A stretch of DNA of 64,000 nt from JASHPR01 sp963749145 (GTDB lineage Bacteria > Actinomycetota > Actinomycetes > Streptosporangiales > Streptosporangiaceae). The stretch covers positions 1 to 64,000 of the forward strand of contig CAVVLN010000004.1 in the NCBI GenBank assembly GCA_963749145.1, written 5' to 3'. The notes below the pieces were generated by a model, which saw nothing but the letters and a program-made list of their open reading frames with translations, searched no databases and was not told where the DNA came from. Positions 41,909 through 51,254 of the stretch are shown in pieces (position 1 is the stretch's first letter; every line of letters starts with the position of its first letter). The translations under genes were made by a program, and so were the position numbers.

Positions 41909-43170
41909 TCACCGGTTGATCGCTACCAGCTCGGGCTTCAGGCATACCTGCCCCGAGCCAGCGGCGGCGGCGGCGCCACCCAGCCCGCCGCAGGCCGCGA
42001 GCAGGATCGTGCCGTTGCCGGGAGCGGCGCTGCCACCGATACCGGACAGGTCGACGAAGTAGTGCGGCCAGGGCAGCGAGGGCGTGGTCCACACGACGCG
42101 GCGCTGCCCGATGTTGTAGCCCCAGGCGTCGCCGAAGGCGCCCTGATCCAGCCCGAGCGCCACGCCGTTCCTGACCCCGTACACGCCCGAGGAGTCCGGA
42201 ATGGACGCCCGGGTAATGAGGGCGCCGGTCCGGGGGTTGAGCCCGGCCATTCCGCCGCCCCGGGTGACGTAAAGGGCCGGCCGCGCCGGATCCCCGCTCA
42301 CGGGCACCGCGCCCGCGCGGTGCCACAGCCGCTGGCCGGTGGCCTCGCTGTAGGCACCGAGTCCGGCCGGGCCGGAGAACAGCAGCACGCCGTCGAAGGC
42401 GTCGATCAGCGAGCCGGCGAACGACCCGCCCGGCGGCCGGATCAGCCGCTCGCGGCCGGTCGCCAGGTTGATCCGGCGGACGGCGGTCACCGGCGCCGAC
42501 CCCAGGTACCCGCCCGCCGCCACCGTCACGTACAGGTAGCCGCCGTCGGTCCGCCACGCCTGCGGCAGCCGCCCGGTCGGCCGGCTCCAGCCGGCCGGCC
42601 GGACCGGTTGTCGTAGCCGGTCACCGCCGTGCTGCCGACGACCACCGTGTGCCCGGCGTCGGCCGCGACCGCGCCGCCGTAGCTCGCGGCCGGATAGGCG
42701 CGGATCCGCTGCCCGCTCGGCGCGGCGAGCACCACCTCGTCGCGGACGGTCCCGCTCGCGCTGGCCACCGGGAAGCCGACGCCGACCGTCACCACCTGAT
42801 TCCAGGAGCGCACCGACACGATCGAAGCCCCGGCCGGGAACCCGGCCAGCGTGGCGGCCCAGAGCGGGTGTCCGGTCCGGACGTCGAAACCCCGGACGGT
42901 CAGGCCGTAGCCGATCGCGGCCACCTGCGGGCCGGCCGCCACGAAGGCCTGGCCCGAGGCGGGCACGGTGCCGACGATGCCGCCGGCCGCTATCCACGAT
43001 CCGCTCAGCGGGCGCAGCCAGCGGACGGTTCCGGTCGGCCCGCAGCGGGGCCCGAGGCACTGGCGCGACGCCGAGCCGGTGGTGTACCCGGGGATCAGCG
43101 CCGCCCCGATCAGCATGCCAGCGAGCAAGCCTCGCCGCGTCCACCCCGGTGACCAGCGCGCCCTGCTCAC
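41909..43170 (-). CDS. PQQ-like beta-propeller protein, frameshifted
   Basis: An exported or membrane-anchored propeller protein of about 420 residues. The start (GTG 43170, with AGGAAGG upstream) reads VSRARWSPGWTRRGLLAGML, an Arg-rich then hydrophobic segment like a signal anchor. Blades show GFDVRTGHPLWAATLAG and later RRINLATGRERLIRPPGG and GLGAYSEATGQRLWHRAG. The frame breaks near 42590, where one base appears to be missing; with it, GYDNRSGRP joins WSRPTGRLPQAWRTDGG. Propellers of this type bind ligands or proteins outside the cell; no enzyme motif is evident. Confidence 0.7.
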
Positions 43171-43404
43171 GCCTCGCTCGATCCTTCCTGCTGGCCCGCC
43201 ACGCAGGCGCTGCCGGGGCGGGCTGGCCCCCGCGGCCCGCTCTTCGCTGGTGAACCACGGTAGCCTCCCCGGCTCCGGGAGGGGCGGGGACGGGCGTGAC
43301 GATGGTGATCCTTGGTGCTTTGCGGGTGCCTGCGACGCCCGGCCGTTACCTGAGTAGCGTTGACGTCGCCACGCCGCCAGGCCGACCGCCACGAGGAGGA
43401 GACC

Positions 43405-43941
43405 ATGCCCGACCGAGCGCCGCTGCCGTACGACTTCCATCCCGAGGTGCCGTCGTTCACGGTGGAGAGCGATGACGTCCGCCACGGCGAGCAGATGGAC
43501 GACGCCCAGGTCTACAACTCGTTCGGCATGTCCGGGCAGAACATCTCGCCGCACCTGCGCTGGCACGGGTTCCCCCCGGAGACGAGGGGATTCGCGGTGA
43601 CCTGCTACGACCCGGACGCCCCGACCGGGTCCGGGTTCTGGCACTGGCTGGCGATCGACATTCCGGCGTCGGTCACCGAGTTGCCGGCCGGCGCGGGTGG
43701 CGGCGACGGCTCCGGGCTGCCCGACGGCGCGTTCTCGGTCAGGAACGACTACGGCACCAAGGACTTCGGCGGGGCGGCGCCGCCCGCCGGTGACCCGCCG
43801 CACCGGTACGTGTTCGCCGTGCACGCCCTCGACACCGACAAGCTCGGGATCGACTCCGACGTCTCGCCCGCCGTGGCCGGCTTCAACCTCCGGTTCCACA
43901 CGATCGCCCGCGCGGTGATCGTGCCGGTCTACGGCCACTGA
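43405..43941 (+). CDS. PEBP-like protein (YbhB/YbcL family)
   Basis: A 178-residue phosphatidylethanolamine-binding-like protein. It has QNISPHLRWHGFPPETRGFA, CYDPDAPTGSGFWHWLAIDI (the DPDAP and HW pocket motifs), RNDYGTKDFGGAAPPAGDPP and HRYVFAVHALD. Bacterial members bind phosphate-bearing ligands and are of uncertain role. The ATG follows GAGGAGGAGAC. It is a single gene, divergent from the propeller gene. Confidence 0.9.
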   Translation: MPDRAPLPYDFHPEVPSFTVESDDVRHGEQMDDAQVYNSFGMSGQNISPHLRWHGFPPETRGFAVTCYDPDAPTGSGFWHWLAIDIPASVTELPAGAGGGDGSGLPDGAFSVRNDYGTKDFGGAAPPAGDPPHRYVFAVHALDTDKLGIDSDVSPAVAGFNLRFHTIARAVIVPVYGH

Positions 43942-44000
43942 CCGCCGCGGGGGACCCCGGACTGCGGCACCGACCGTGTTGCCGGACGCCTGCCGGTGCG

Positions 44001-44864
44001 TTACGAGCGGTGCCGGCCGGGCCGGGGCTGGGACCCGGGCCGAGGCGCCGCGGCCGCCTGCTCCACGTCCCGGCGGCTCACGGCCAGGTAGGCCACGAGC
44101 GCGACGATCGGGATCGTGAGCACGATGGCCACCGGCCCGCGGCCGAAGCCGAGGCCGCCGGCGGCGTGCGACACGCCCATCCAGTCGGCGTAGGAGGCGC
44201 CGAGCGGGCGGGTCACGATGTAGGCGAACCAGAACGCCGCGATGGCGTTCAGCCGCAGCCACCGGTACGCGACGCCCGGGACGGCGAAGATCAGCGTGAA
44301 CAGGATCCCGGACGTCAGGTAGCCCAGGTGCAGGGTGGTCGCGGTCATGTCACCGAGGGCGGTGCCGAGCGCGAACGTGGCCAGCACCGTGGCCCAGTAG
44401 AACGCCTCCCGGCGCCGCGTCCGGATGCTGTGGATCGACAGCGTCTTCTCGGTCCGGTACCAGGTGACCAGCACCACGACCAGCAGGACGGCGAAGAACG
44501 CGGTCGAGGCCGAGTACGGCACGCCCAGCTTGATGTGCATGCCGTCGGCCGCCATCGTGCCGAAGATCGCGACCAGGTCGACGGTCAGCCAGTAGACCCA
44601 GGCCACGTACTGGCGGGTCCGCAGTTGCAGGACAAGCGCGGCCACCAGCGCCAGGCCGGTGATGGCGACCGCGATGAACGGGTCGATCCGGTAGGCCAGG
44701 TAGTCAGAGGTCGCCTCGCCCTGGGCGGTGGTGAGGATCTTGATGATCCAGAAGAACACCGTGATCTGCGGCACCTTGCTCGCGGCCTGCGCCGCGGCCG
44801 AGACGGGCGCGTGTCGCCGCAGTTGCCCTGCCGTCACATCGCCGGATGCCACCATCGATCCCAT
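44001..44864 (-). CDS. COG4705-type membrane protein
   Basis: A 287-residue protein with about seven transmembrane helices. KVPQITVFFWIIKILTTAQGEATSDYL, then AYRIDPFIAVAITGLALVAA and EAFYWATVLATFALGTALGD with RPLGASYADWMGV, are hallmarks of the COG4705 family, which shows two related repeats each holding a KILTT..GE.T.D or TALGD-type motif. Acidic residues within helices suggest transport. Substrate unknown. Confidence 0.8.
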   Translation of the reverse strand: MGSMVASGDVTAGQLRRHAPVSAAAQAASKVPQITVFFWIIKILTTAQGEATSDYLAYRIDPFIAVAITGLALVAALVLQLRTRQYVAWVYWLTVDLVAIFGTMAADGMHIKLGVPYSASTAFFAVLLVVVLVTWYRTEKTLSIHSIRTRRREAFYWATVLATFALGTALGDMTATTLHLGYLTSGILFTLIFAVPGVAYRWLRLNAIAAFWFAYIVTRPLGASYADWMGVSHAAGGLGFGRGPVAIVLTIPIVALVAYLAVSRRDVEQAAAAPRPGSQPRPGRHRS

Positions 44865-44921
44865 CGCTCGCCGACGTCCTGGGCATAACCTATACCGGCC
44901 GGCGCAGGCCGTGGCGGCCGG

Positions 44922-45940
44922 TCAGCCGCCCAGGCTGGCCAGCACGCGGCGCTCGGTGTCCGGGTTCAGCCCGTGCTCGGGCCCGCCCGGACGTGACGGC
45001 AGATCGCCCTCCTCCTGCAGCCACCGCCAGGTGTCGGCGATGGTCTCCTCGACCGGACGGCAGGTCAGCCCGGTCGCGTACGCGGCAGACACGTCCCCGT
45101 CGTGCATCCCCGCATACTCGCCGTCCGGCGGCAGCCAGATCGGCAGTTCGGTCCACGGCTCGATGCCCGCCGCCTCGATCACCTCCGGCGGCACCCAGCA
45201 CAGGGTGGCGTCCGACCCGGTCACCGCCCGGGCCGCCCCGAGCAGGCTGGCCATCGTGGCATGACCGGGGCGGCTGACCGCGTTGAACGCACCGCCGATC
45301 CCGCGCTCGGCGGCCGAGAGCATCCACGCGGCCAGGTCACGGCAGTCGATGTACTGCAGCGGCCGTTCCGGCGGGCCGGGGGCCAGCACGTCGCCGCCGC
45401 GCTCCAGGCGCCGCAGCCACCAGGGCATCCGCCCGACGTTCTCGTACGGCCCGAGGATGAGGCCGGCCCGGGCCAGCAGAGCGCGGTCACCGAACCCGGC
45501 GACCGCCGCCAGCTCGCCGCCCCGCTTGGCCGCCGCGTAGTCGCCGCCGTCGTCACTGGCCGGGTCCCCGTCCACCACCGCCGCGCTCTCGTCGGCCCCG
45601 GGCGGAAACGGCCACTGGTATACCGACCGGCTGGACACGTACCCGTAGTGAGCGGCCCGGCCGGCCAGCAGCCGGCCGCGTCGGCGACCACCCGGGGCGC
45701 GCCGCTCCAGGTGTCGATCACCGCGTCCCAGGGCCCGCCCGCGGCGTCCAGCGCGATACCGAGCGCCTCCTCGAGCGCGGCGGGGTCGGTGCGGTCGGCG
45801 TGCACGCGCCGCGCACCCGGCGGCGGCTGGTGCCCGCTGATCCCGCGGTTGAGCGTGATGACCGTGTCGCCGCGGGCCAGCGCGGTCTCCACGACCGCGC
45901 GGCCGACATGGTGCGTGCCGCCCAGGACAAGAACCCTCAT
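44922..45940 (-). CDS. NAD-dependent epimerase/dehydratase family protein, frameshifted
   Basis: An atypical short-chain dehydrogenase of about 339 residues. MRVLVLGGTHHVGRAVVETA is the Rossmann motif (GGTxxVG). After WDAVIDTWSGAPRVVADAA one base seems missing near 45673; once restored the frame continues RLLAGRAAHYGYVSSRSVYQ (YVSS..VY), then YAAAKRGGELA with YxxxK-like residues. ERPLQYIDCRDLAAWMLSAA and FNAVSRPGHATMASLL are typical of reductases that act on nucleotide sugars or isoflavone-like substrates. The role is unclear. Confidence 0.75.
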
Positions 45941-46095
45941 ATCCCCACACCCTGCCGCACCCGCGCCCGGGCCGGGGGTCCTGTTCATCCTCGGCGTATC
46001 CGCTCTGCCCGCAGCAGAGCCCGGGCGCCCCTCCCCGCGCGTCCCGGGCGGGACGAGATGATGGCAGGAACCGACGCACCGGGAGGCCGCGCCTG

Positions 46096-46863
46096 ATGCC
46101 CCGCGCCATGTTCGACCCGCTCGCGCAGGACTATGACGCGGCCCGGCCGTCCTATCCGGACGCTATCTACCAGGCCCTGGAGGACGCCGCCGGGCCGCTG
46201 GCCGGGAAGCTGGTGCTGGACGGCGGCGCCGGGACCGGGATCGCCACCCGGCAGCTGGCCGGGCGGGGGGCGCGGACCGTCGGGCTCGACATCGGCGAGC
46301 AGATGCTCCGCCGGGCCCAGGCCCGCAGTCCGGGTTCGTGCTTCCTGCTGGCCGACGGGAACACGCTGCCGCTGCGCGACGGCTGCGTGGACCTCGTGTG
46401 CTTCGCCCAGTCCTGGCACTGGTTCGACCACGACCGCGCGACCAGCGAGGTCGCCCGGGTGCTACGGCCCGGCGGGCACTGGGCGGCCTGGTGGAACCAG
46501 GAGTGGGCCGAGGGCGAGGAATGGTTCGACGCCTATCAGGCTGAGCTGGAGGCGGCTTGCCGCGACTACGTCCGGCCGCGTCACCGCGATCCCCGCTGGG
46601 CTCACGAGCGCCTGGCCCGCGGCGGCCGGTTCGAGCCGGCCAGCCAGGTCCTGGTCGGGTGGACCTGGCGGCTCGGCCTCGACCGGTGGCTGGCCTACGA
46701 GCGCAGCAAGTCCTACGTGGGCGAGCTGCCGCCCGCCGCCCGGGAGCGGCTGCTGGCCCGGATCGCCGGGATCGCGCGCGCCCGCTTCCCCGACGGCCGG
46801 ATGGCCGTGCCGTACCGCACCCGGCTGGTGCTGGCGCGGCGGCGGCCCAGCCCGGCGGTCTGA
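46096..46863 (+). CDS. Class I SAM-dependent methyltransferase
   Basis: A 255-residue enzyme with FDPLAQDYDAARPSYPDAIY, the SAM motif LVLDGGAGTGIATRQLAG (residues 39-56), GLDIGEQMLRRAQAR, and post-motif FAQSWHWFDHDRATSEVARV followed by LRPGGHWAAWWNQEW. This WHWFD/W layout is common in actinobacterial UbiE-like methyltransferases of unassigned substrate. It is convergent with the Mo-uptake operon, four bases from its last gene. Confidence 0.88.
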   Translation: MPRAMFDPLAQDYDAARPSYPDAIYQALEDAAGPLAGKLVLDGGAGTGIATRQLAGRGARTVGLDIGEQMLRRAQARSPGSCFLLADGNTLPLRDGCVDLVCFAQSWHWFDHDRATSEVARVLRPGGHWAAWWNQEWAEGEEWFDAYQAELEAACRDYVRPRHRDPRWAHERLARGGRFEPASQVLVGWTWRLGLDRWLAYERSKSYVGELPPAARERLLARIAGIARARFPDGRMAVPYRTRLVLARRRPSPAV

Positions 46864-46867
46864 GCGC

Positions 46868-48007
46868 TTACCGGGGCCGGCCGCGCGCGGGCAGCGTCGC
46901 GACGTGCTCGCCGCACGTCGCGGGGTTGTACCCGGGCAGACTGGCGAGCTGGTCGAGCAGCCATCGCGACGAGAGCACCTTGATCAGGCCCTGGACCTCG
47001 CGCGAGCCGACCAGGTCGGCCGGGATCACCAGGTCGAACCGCTCCGCGGCCAGCGGGATGAAGGCCAGGCCGTAGGCGAGGGCGGCGGGCTCGCTGGCCA
47101 CCCCGGCGTCGGCCAGGCCCGCGGTGATGGCCGCGGCCACCTGCAGGTGGCCGGTCGCCCGGGTGCCGTAACCCGGCAGCCGCGCGGCGTCGATGCCCAG
47201 GCCGGCCAGCTCGCGGTCCAGCACGCTGCGCGCCTCCGAGCCCGGTTCCCGGTTCACCAGGCGCAGGCCGCGGCGCGCCACGTCGCCCAGGCCGGCGATC
47301 CCGGCCGCGTGCTCCGGCCGCAGCACCAGGCCCTCCCGCCAGGAGCAGAACCCGATCACCTCGGCGCCCTGCGGCAGCAGGGCCCGGGCCGGACCCGTGT
47401 TGTAGTCGCCCGACGGGCCGCGCAGGTGCGCGCCGGCCACGTGCACCAGGCCGTCGGCGGCCAGCCGGAGCGCCTCCTGGCTCGGGCACGGCCACCAGCT
47501 CAGCGCCACCGGCGGCTCGAGCAGGCTCAGCGGCGTCCCGAGCAGCGGCATGGCCGGATCGCACCCGGCCGCCACCAGCGTCGGCCGTGGCGGCACGATC
47601 GGCTGCACCGGGTGGGTTTCGTTCCCGCTCGCGCCGGTGCCGCAGGCCAGGCCGTCGGCGGGCAGGAACCCGGCCCGGCTGACCCAGTCGCCGGACAGCG
47701 GCAGCGCGACGAACTCGTCGCCGATCGGCGCGAGCGCGACCCGCCCGTGCTCGCCGCCCAGCGGCGCCACCGGCCGGGCGGCCACGGGAGCGACCGGGCT
47801 GCCCGGCCCGAACAGCTCCTCGACGGTCATGCCCAGGGCCCGGGCCAGGGCCAGGGCCACCCGCAGCGACGGGTCGGACAGGCCGGACTCGACGGCCGAG
47901 ACCGCCTGGCGGGAGACCCCGGCCATCCCGGCCAGCTGCTGCTGGGAGAACCCCCGGGCCTGGCGGGCGAGCCGGAGCGCCATGCCGCCCGCACCCTGGT
48001 CGGTCAC
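46868..48007 (-). CDS. XRE-family regulator with PBP-like (molybdate-binding type) domain
   Basis: A 379-residue regulator. Residues 8-65 form an XRE HTH: MALRLARQARGFSQQQLAGM, then GVSRQAVSAVESGLSDPSLRVALALARAL. From about residue 145 it has a PF12727-like periplasmic-binding-protein fold: VHVAGAHLRGPSGDYNTGPA, VIGFCSWREGLVLRPEHAAG, VNREPGSEARSVLD and AALAYGLAFIPLAAERFDLV. That domain is linked to molybdenum sensing in several fused proteins. The GTG start overlaps the ATPase stop (GTGA). Being last in the uptake operon, it probably senses cytosolic molybdate or tungstate and represses uptake. Confidence 0.82.
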   Translation of the reverse strand: MTDQGAGGMALRLARQARGFSQQQLAGMAGVSRQAVSAVESGLSDPSLRVALALARALGMTVEELFGPGSPVAPVAARPVAPLGGEHGRVALAPIGDEFVALPLSGDWVSRAGFLPADGLACGTGASGNETHPVQPIVPPRPTLVAAGCDPAMPLLGTPLSLLEPPVALSWWPCPSQEALRLAADGLVHVAGAHLRGPSGDYNTGPARALLPQGAEVIGFCSWREGLVLRPEHAAGIAGLGDVARRGLRLVNREPGSEARSVLDRELAGLGIDAARLPGYGTRATGHLQVAAAITAGLADAGVASEPAALAYGLAFIPLAAERFDLVIPADLVGSREVQGLIKVLSSRWLLDQLASLPGYNPATCGEHVATLPARGRPR

Positions 48008-49066
48008 CGGCCGACCTGCTCGGGGTTGGCCGCCCCGGGCGGCAGGACCGGGCCGTCCGCCGGGCGCGCCGGGGCGTCCGCCGGGCGCGCCGCGCCGTCC
48101 GGGCCGAACCACGGCGGGTCGACGACGGTGACCACCAGCCGGCCGCCGGCCTCGGCCCGCTCGGCCAGCCGGCCGGTGACCATCCCGCCCTCGGTGGCCA
48201 GGTCCGCTTCCCAGCCGGCGCCGGCCGCGGCAGACGGCGACCGTCCCGGTCAGGACCACGCCCCGGTCGGGATGGGCGCCGAGGGTGACCCGCTCCGGGT
48301 GCACGCCGGCGACGACCCCGTCCGGCCGTCCCGGCGCGGGCACGAAACCCAGGTAGCCGACCAGCTCGGCCACCTTGCGGGAGGCCGGCCGCAGGACCAC
48401 CTCGTGCGGGGTCCCGACCTGCAGCATGCTTCCCCGGTCGAGCACGGCCAGCCGGTCGGCGAACGCTTGCGCCTCGGCCAGTTCGTGCGCGACCAGCACC
48501 GCGGGCACCTCGCGCGCATCGACCAGCCCGGCCACCAGCTCGGTCAGCGCCCGCCGCAGGCTGGCGTCCAGGCCGGCGTACGGCTCGTCGAGCAGGAGCG
48601 CGTCGCAGTGCGCGACCAGCAGCCGCCCGAGCGCGACCCGGTGCGCCTGGCCGCCCGACAGCCGGGCCGGCATCTCCGGCAGCAGGCCGGAGATGCCGAG
48701 CGCGTCGGCCACCTGCGCCAGCTCGCGGCCGGACCGGTCGCGGCCCGGGGCGTAGCCGAGGTTGTCCCGCACCGACAGGTGCGGGAACAGGCCGGGGTCC
48801 TGCCGCAGCAGGCCGACCCGCCGGCGCCACGGGGGGACGAAGCAGGCCGGGGGCTCGGTCGAGGTCAGCACCCGCCCGCCCAGTTCCACCCGCCCGCGCC
48901 GCGGCTGCACCAGCCCGGCGATCGCCTCGAGCACGGTGGTCTTGCCCGCGCCGGACGGGCCGAACAGGGCCAGCCGCTCCCCCGGCGCCACGCGCAGCGC
49001 GGCGCGCACCGGGAACTCCCGGCGGTCAACCTCGACGTCGGCGTCGAGCACGGGCGCTCCAGGCAT
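48004..49066 (-). CDS. Molybdate/tungstate-type ABC ATPase, frameshifted
   Basis: The ATPase shows FGPSGAGKTTVLEAIAG (Walker A), LLRQDPGLFPHLSVRDNLGY, ARLSGGQAHRVALGRLLVAH (signature), LLLDEPYAGLD (Walker B) and VAHELAEAQ (H-loop). This fits the ModC/WtpC/TupC group. One extra base near 48229 shifts the C-terminal TOBE-like part; corrected it reads AGAGWEADLATEGGMVTGRL, then VVTVVDPPWFG, ending at TGA 48004-48006. As written, the frame runs on into the regulator and mimics a fusion. It powers the permease at 49026-49928, whose end it overlaps. Confidence 0.82.
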
Positions 49067-49928
49067 AGGCGGCGAGCGGCAGCGGCAGCGCCACCACCAG
49101 CAGGACGAGCGCGTACGGGAGCGCCGAGGCCAGGCCGGTCTCCTGCAGCGTGACGTAGATCTGCAGCGGCAGCCCGTACGGGTGGTAGGCGATGATGATC
49201 ACGGCGCCGAACGCGCCCATGGCCCGGGCCCACGCCACGGACAGCGCCACGCCGAGGCCCGGGGCGGCGAGCGGCAGCGTCACCCGCCGGAACACCCGCC
49301 GCGGCCGGTCGCCGAGCAGCGCGGCCTGCTCCTCGGCCCGCGGGTCCACGTCGGCGAACGCGGCTTGCGCGCCAACCACGTAGTACGGCGCGGACTCGTA
49401 GACCTCGGCGATGACCAGGGCCAGGAACGTGTTGGTCGCGGAGAGGTGCCAGGGCGTGGCGTTGAGCAGCTCGCCGATCGGCGTGTACGGGCCGACCATG
49501 AAGATCAGCAGCAGGCCGATCACCAGCGGCGGGAGTAGCAAGCTGCACAGCACGCCGGCCTCCCAGACGCGCGGGAACGGCAGCGTCCCGCGGGCGAGCA
49601 TGTAGGCCAGCGGGGTGCAGAACACGAGCAGGACGGCCAGGGTCACGGCCCCGGACGCCAGCGAGGTGTAGAGCGGCTCGAGGTCGCCGGGCCCGGTGAG
49701 CGCGCTGACGATGGCGCCCCAGGACAGGTGCGTGAGCAGGGCAATCACCGGGCCGAGCAGCGCCACCCAGATCACGAACGCGCCGAGCACCGACGCCAGG
49801 CCCGACGCCGAGCGCACCCGGCGCAGGGCCGCCGCCGATGACGGGCCTGGCCAGCGGCGCTGCCCGGAAGGGTCATCCCCCCGGACAGCGCCGCCAGCGG
49901 CCGCTGCCGGGCTAGCTGCCCAGCTCAC
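49026..49928 (-). CDS. Molybdate/tungstate-type ABC permease
   Basis: A protein of up to 300 residues with about six transmembrane helices (VLGAFVIWVALLGPVIALLT onward). It has the EAA-type loop near VDPRAEEQAALLGDRPRRVF, then RRVTLPLAAPGLGVALSVAW and YALVLLVVALPLPLAAYAW at the end. This matches ModB/WtpB/TupB. The first 45 residues are Ala/Gly/Pro-rich and the true start may be an internal GTG. The annotated start overlaps the binding-protein stop by 17 bases. Confidence 0.85.
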   Translation of the reverse strand: MSWAASPAAAAGGAVRGDDPSGQRRWPGPSSAAALRRVRSASGLASVLGAFVIWVALLGPVIALLTHLSWGAIVSALTGPGDLEPLYTSLASGAVTLAVLLVFCTPLAYMLARGTLPFPRVWEAGVLCSLLLPPLVIGLLLIFMVGPYTPIGELLNATPWHLSATNTFLALVIAEVYESAPYYVVGAQAAFADVDPRAEEQAALLGDRPRRVFRRVTLPLAAPGLGVALSVAWARAMGAFGAVIIIAYHPYGLPLQIYVTLQETGLASALPYALVLLVVALPLPLAAYAWSARARRRRRG

Positions 49929-50943
49929 TCTTTATCGCGGCCGGTATCGCGCTGCTATCGCCGGTCACCACCGGCGTGGCCAGCCTGAAACCCCCCGTCT
50001 TGTACAGGGCCAGGCCGGCTGGCGAAAGCGTGTACTTGACGAACGCGATCCCGGCCGGGGTCGGCTTGCCGATGATGGTGATGTCGATCCACTGCGGCGA
50101 CCCGGACTTGGTCACCTTGGCGCCGTTACTCGTGATCGTGACCGTCGCCTTGGCATACTGCGAGGCGAGCGCCACGTCGCCGAGGTTGATGGCGGACGGC
50201 AGCGGGATGTAGTCCAGGTGCAGCTCGATCGCCTGGGTGATGAACGCGCTCGACGCGTCGAGCTGGCCCGACTGCAGCGTCGCGTCCAGCGCGGACTCGG
50301 CATAGATCTGCGACGACGTCGCGGTGCCGAAGTCTGAGGTGCCCAGGATCTTGGCGACCGTGTCCGACGGCAGGTGGTAGTAGGACTGGGCCAGCTCGAG
50401 CATGTAGATGAAGTCCCGGCCCTGCGGGTCGATGTTGGGGTCGGTCCGGCCGAGCTTGAGTCCGGGCGTCTGCAGCAGCGTGAACAGCCCGCTCAGCGGC
50501 TTCGAGCCATCGGCGTAGGCCTTGAACTGGCTGGCGTACTTGCTGTTCGGGTTGTAGGCGATAACCATCGAGTTTCCAGCGTACTGGATGTACCACTTGG
50601 TGAACTTGGGCTCGAGTGGTGTGATGTTGTCGCCGCCCACGCTCTCGAACACGTTCGGGGTGATCTCGCCGGAGGCGATGTCCGACTCCAGGTCACCGGA
50701 CGCGTTGTAGGTACCGGAGTACTTGTAGCCCTCGGCCTTCGTGAAGCTCGGGCTGATCACCTTCTCGCTGAGGTAGGAGAGGGAGGACGCGGCCGCGACG
50801 TTCGCCGTGCCCGTGGGCTTAGCCGGTGCCGGGGGGCTCGAGGAGCCGGAACTGCTGCAGGCTGCTGCAGCGAGCGCGATGCAGGTAATTATGAGCAGGC
50901 CTCCGAAGCGGAGGCCGCTCTGCTTTCTAGGGAATGCCACCAT
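49912..50943 (-). CDS. Molybdate/tungstate-type substrate-binding lipoprotein
   Basis: A 343-residue precursor. Its signal LLIITCIALAAAA ends at lipobox Cys29, followed by a Ser/Pro linker. The mature part starts NVAAASSLSYLSEKVISPSF, contains YNASGDLESDIASGEITPNV and YAGNSMVIAYNPNSKYASQF, and ends TPAGIAFVKYTLSPAGLALY. This is the WtpA/ModA-like (SBP_bac_11) fold that binds oxyanions. ATG 50943 is used, not 50979, as it directly precedes the signal. It is the first gene of the operon: binding protein, permease, ATPase, regulator. Confidence 0.87.
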   Translation of the reverse strand: MVAFPRKQSGLRFGGLLIITCIALAAAACSSSGSSSPPAPAKPTGTANVAAASSLSYLSEKVISPSFTKAEGYKYSGTYNASGDLESDIASGEITPNVFESVGGDNITPLEPKFTKWYIQYAGNSMVIAYNPNSKYASQFKAYADGSKPLSGLFTLLQTPGLKLGRTDPNIDPQGRDFIYMLELAQSYYHLPSDTVAKILGTSDFGTATSSQIYAESALDATLQSGQLDASSAFITQAIELHLDYIPLPSAINLGDVALASQYAKATVTITSNGAKVTKSGSPQWIDITIIGKPTPAGIAFVKYTLSPAGLALYKTGGFRLATPVVTGDSSAIPAAIKSELGS

Positions 50944-50980
50944 CGTCCGACGATAGCTACCGTGACTTGCGCAGCGCAAG
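50942..50980 (-). promoter_or_regulatory. Two perfect palindromes at the Mo-uptake promoter
   Basis: ATCGTC-C-GACGAT (50942-50954) covers the start codon of the binding-protein gene. CTTGCGC-A-GCGCAAG (50966-50980) lies 23 bases upstream of the start. Both are perfect with a one-base centre. They are candidate operators for the regulator encoded by the last gene of the operon. The rest of the 311-base gap to the DUF929 gene shows no gene. Confidence 0.5.
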
Positions 50981-51254
50981 AAGCCACGACATCGGCGAGG
51001 CAGGCCGAGCCGGATCTCCCGGGCCTAGGGTCCAGGTGTGTCAGAGACGTCCTTCAGCGGGCGTTCAGGAAGGTACGGTTCCCTTCTGGAGGGTAACCCC
51101 ATCCGCTCACGCGCCTTAGCATGGTCTCGGGCAGCCGTTCCAGCGGCGGCTCGCCCCGGCGTGCGCCGGGCCCGGCCGGGCCGTGCGGCGTGAGCAGAAC
51201 CGCGGCATGTGCCGTTGTCGGACCAGAGTTCCGGACGGGTGAGGCAGGGCTGGC

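Noticed and set aside
42526..44262. 578-codon minus frame joining PEBP antisense to the propeller N-terminus
   Set aside because: Only the part from 43170 down is propeller-like; the rest is antisense to the PEBP gene.
46868..49066. A single ATPase-XRE-PBP fusion protein of 732 residues
   Set aside because: The joining stretch is out-of-frame TOBE sequence. Removing one base restores an ATPase stop overlapping the regulator GTG, the usual gene arrangement.
46133..49153. 1000-codon plus-strand frame across the Mo operon
   Set aside because: Antisense to well-supported ATPase and regulator genes, with no recognisable domain.
50944..51254. Moco riboswitch upstream of the Mo-binding protein
   Set aside because: No recognisable Moco RNA core is present; the palindromes fit protein binding better.
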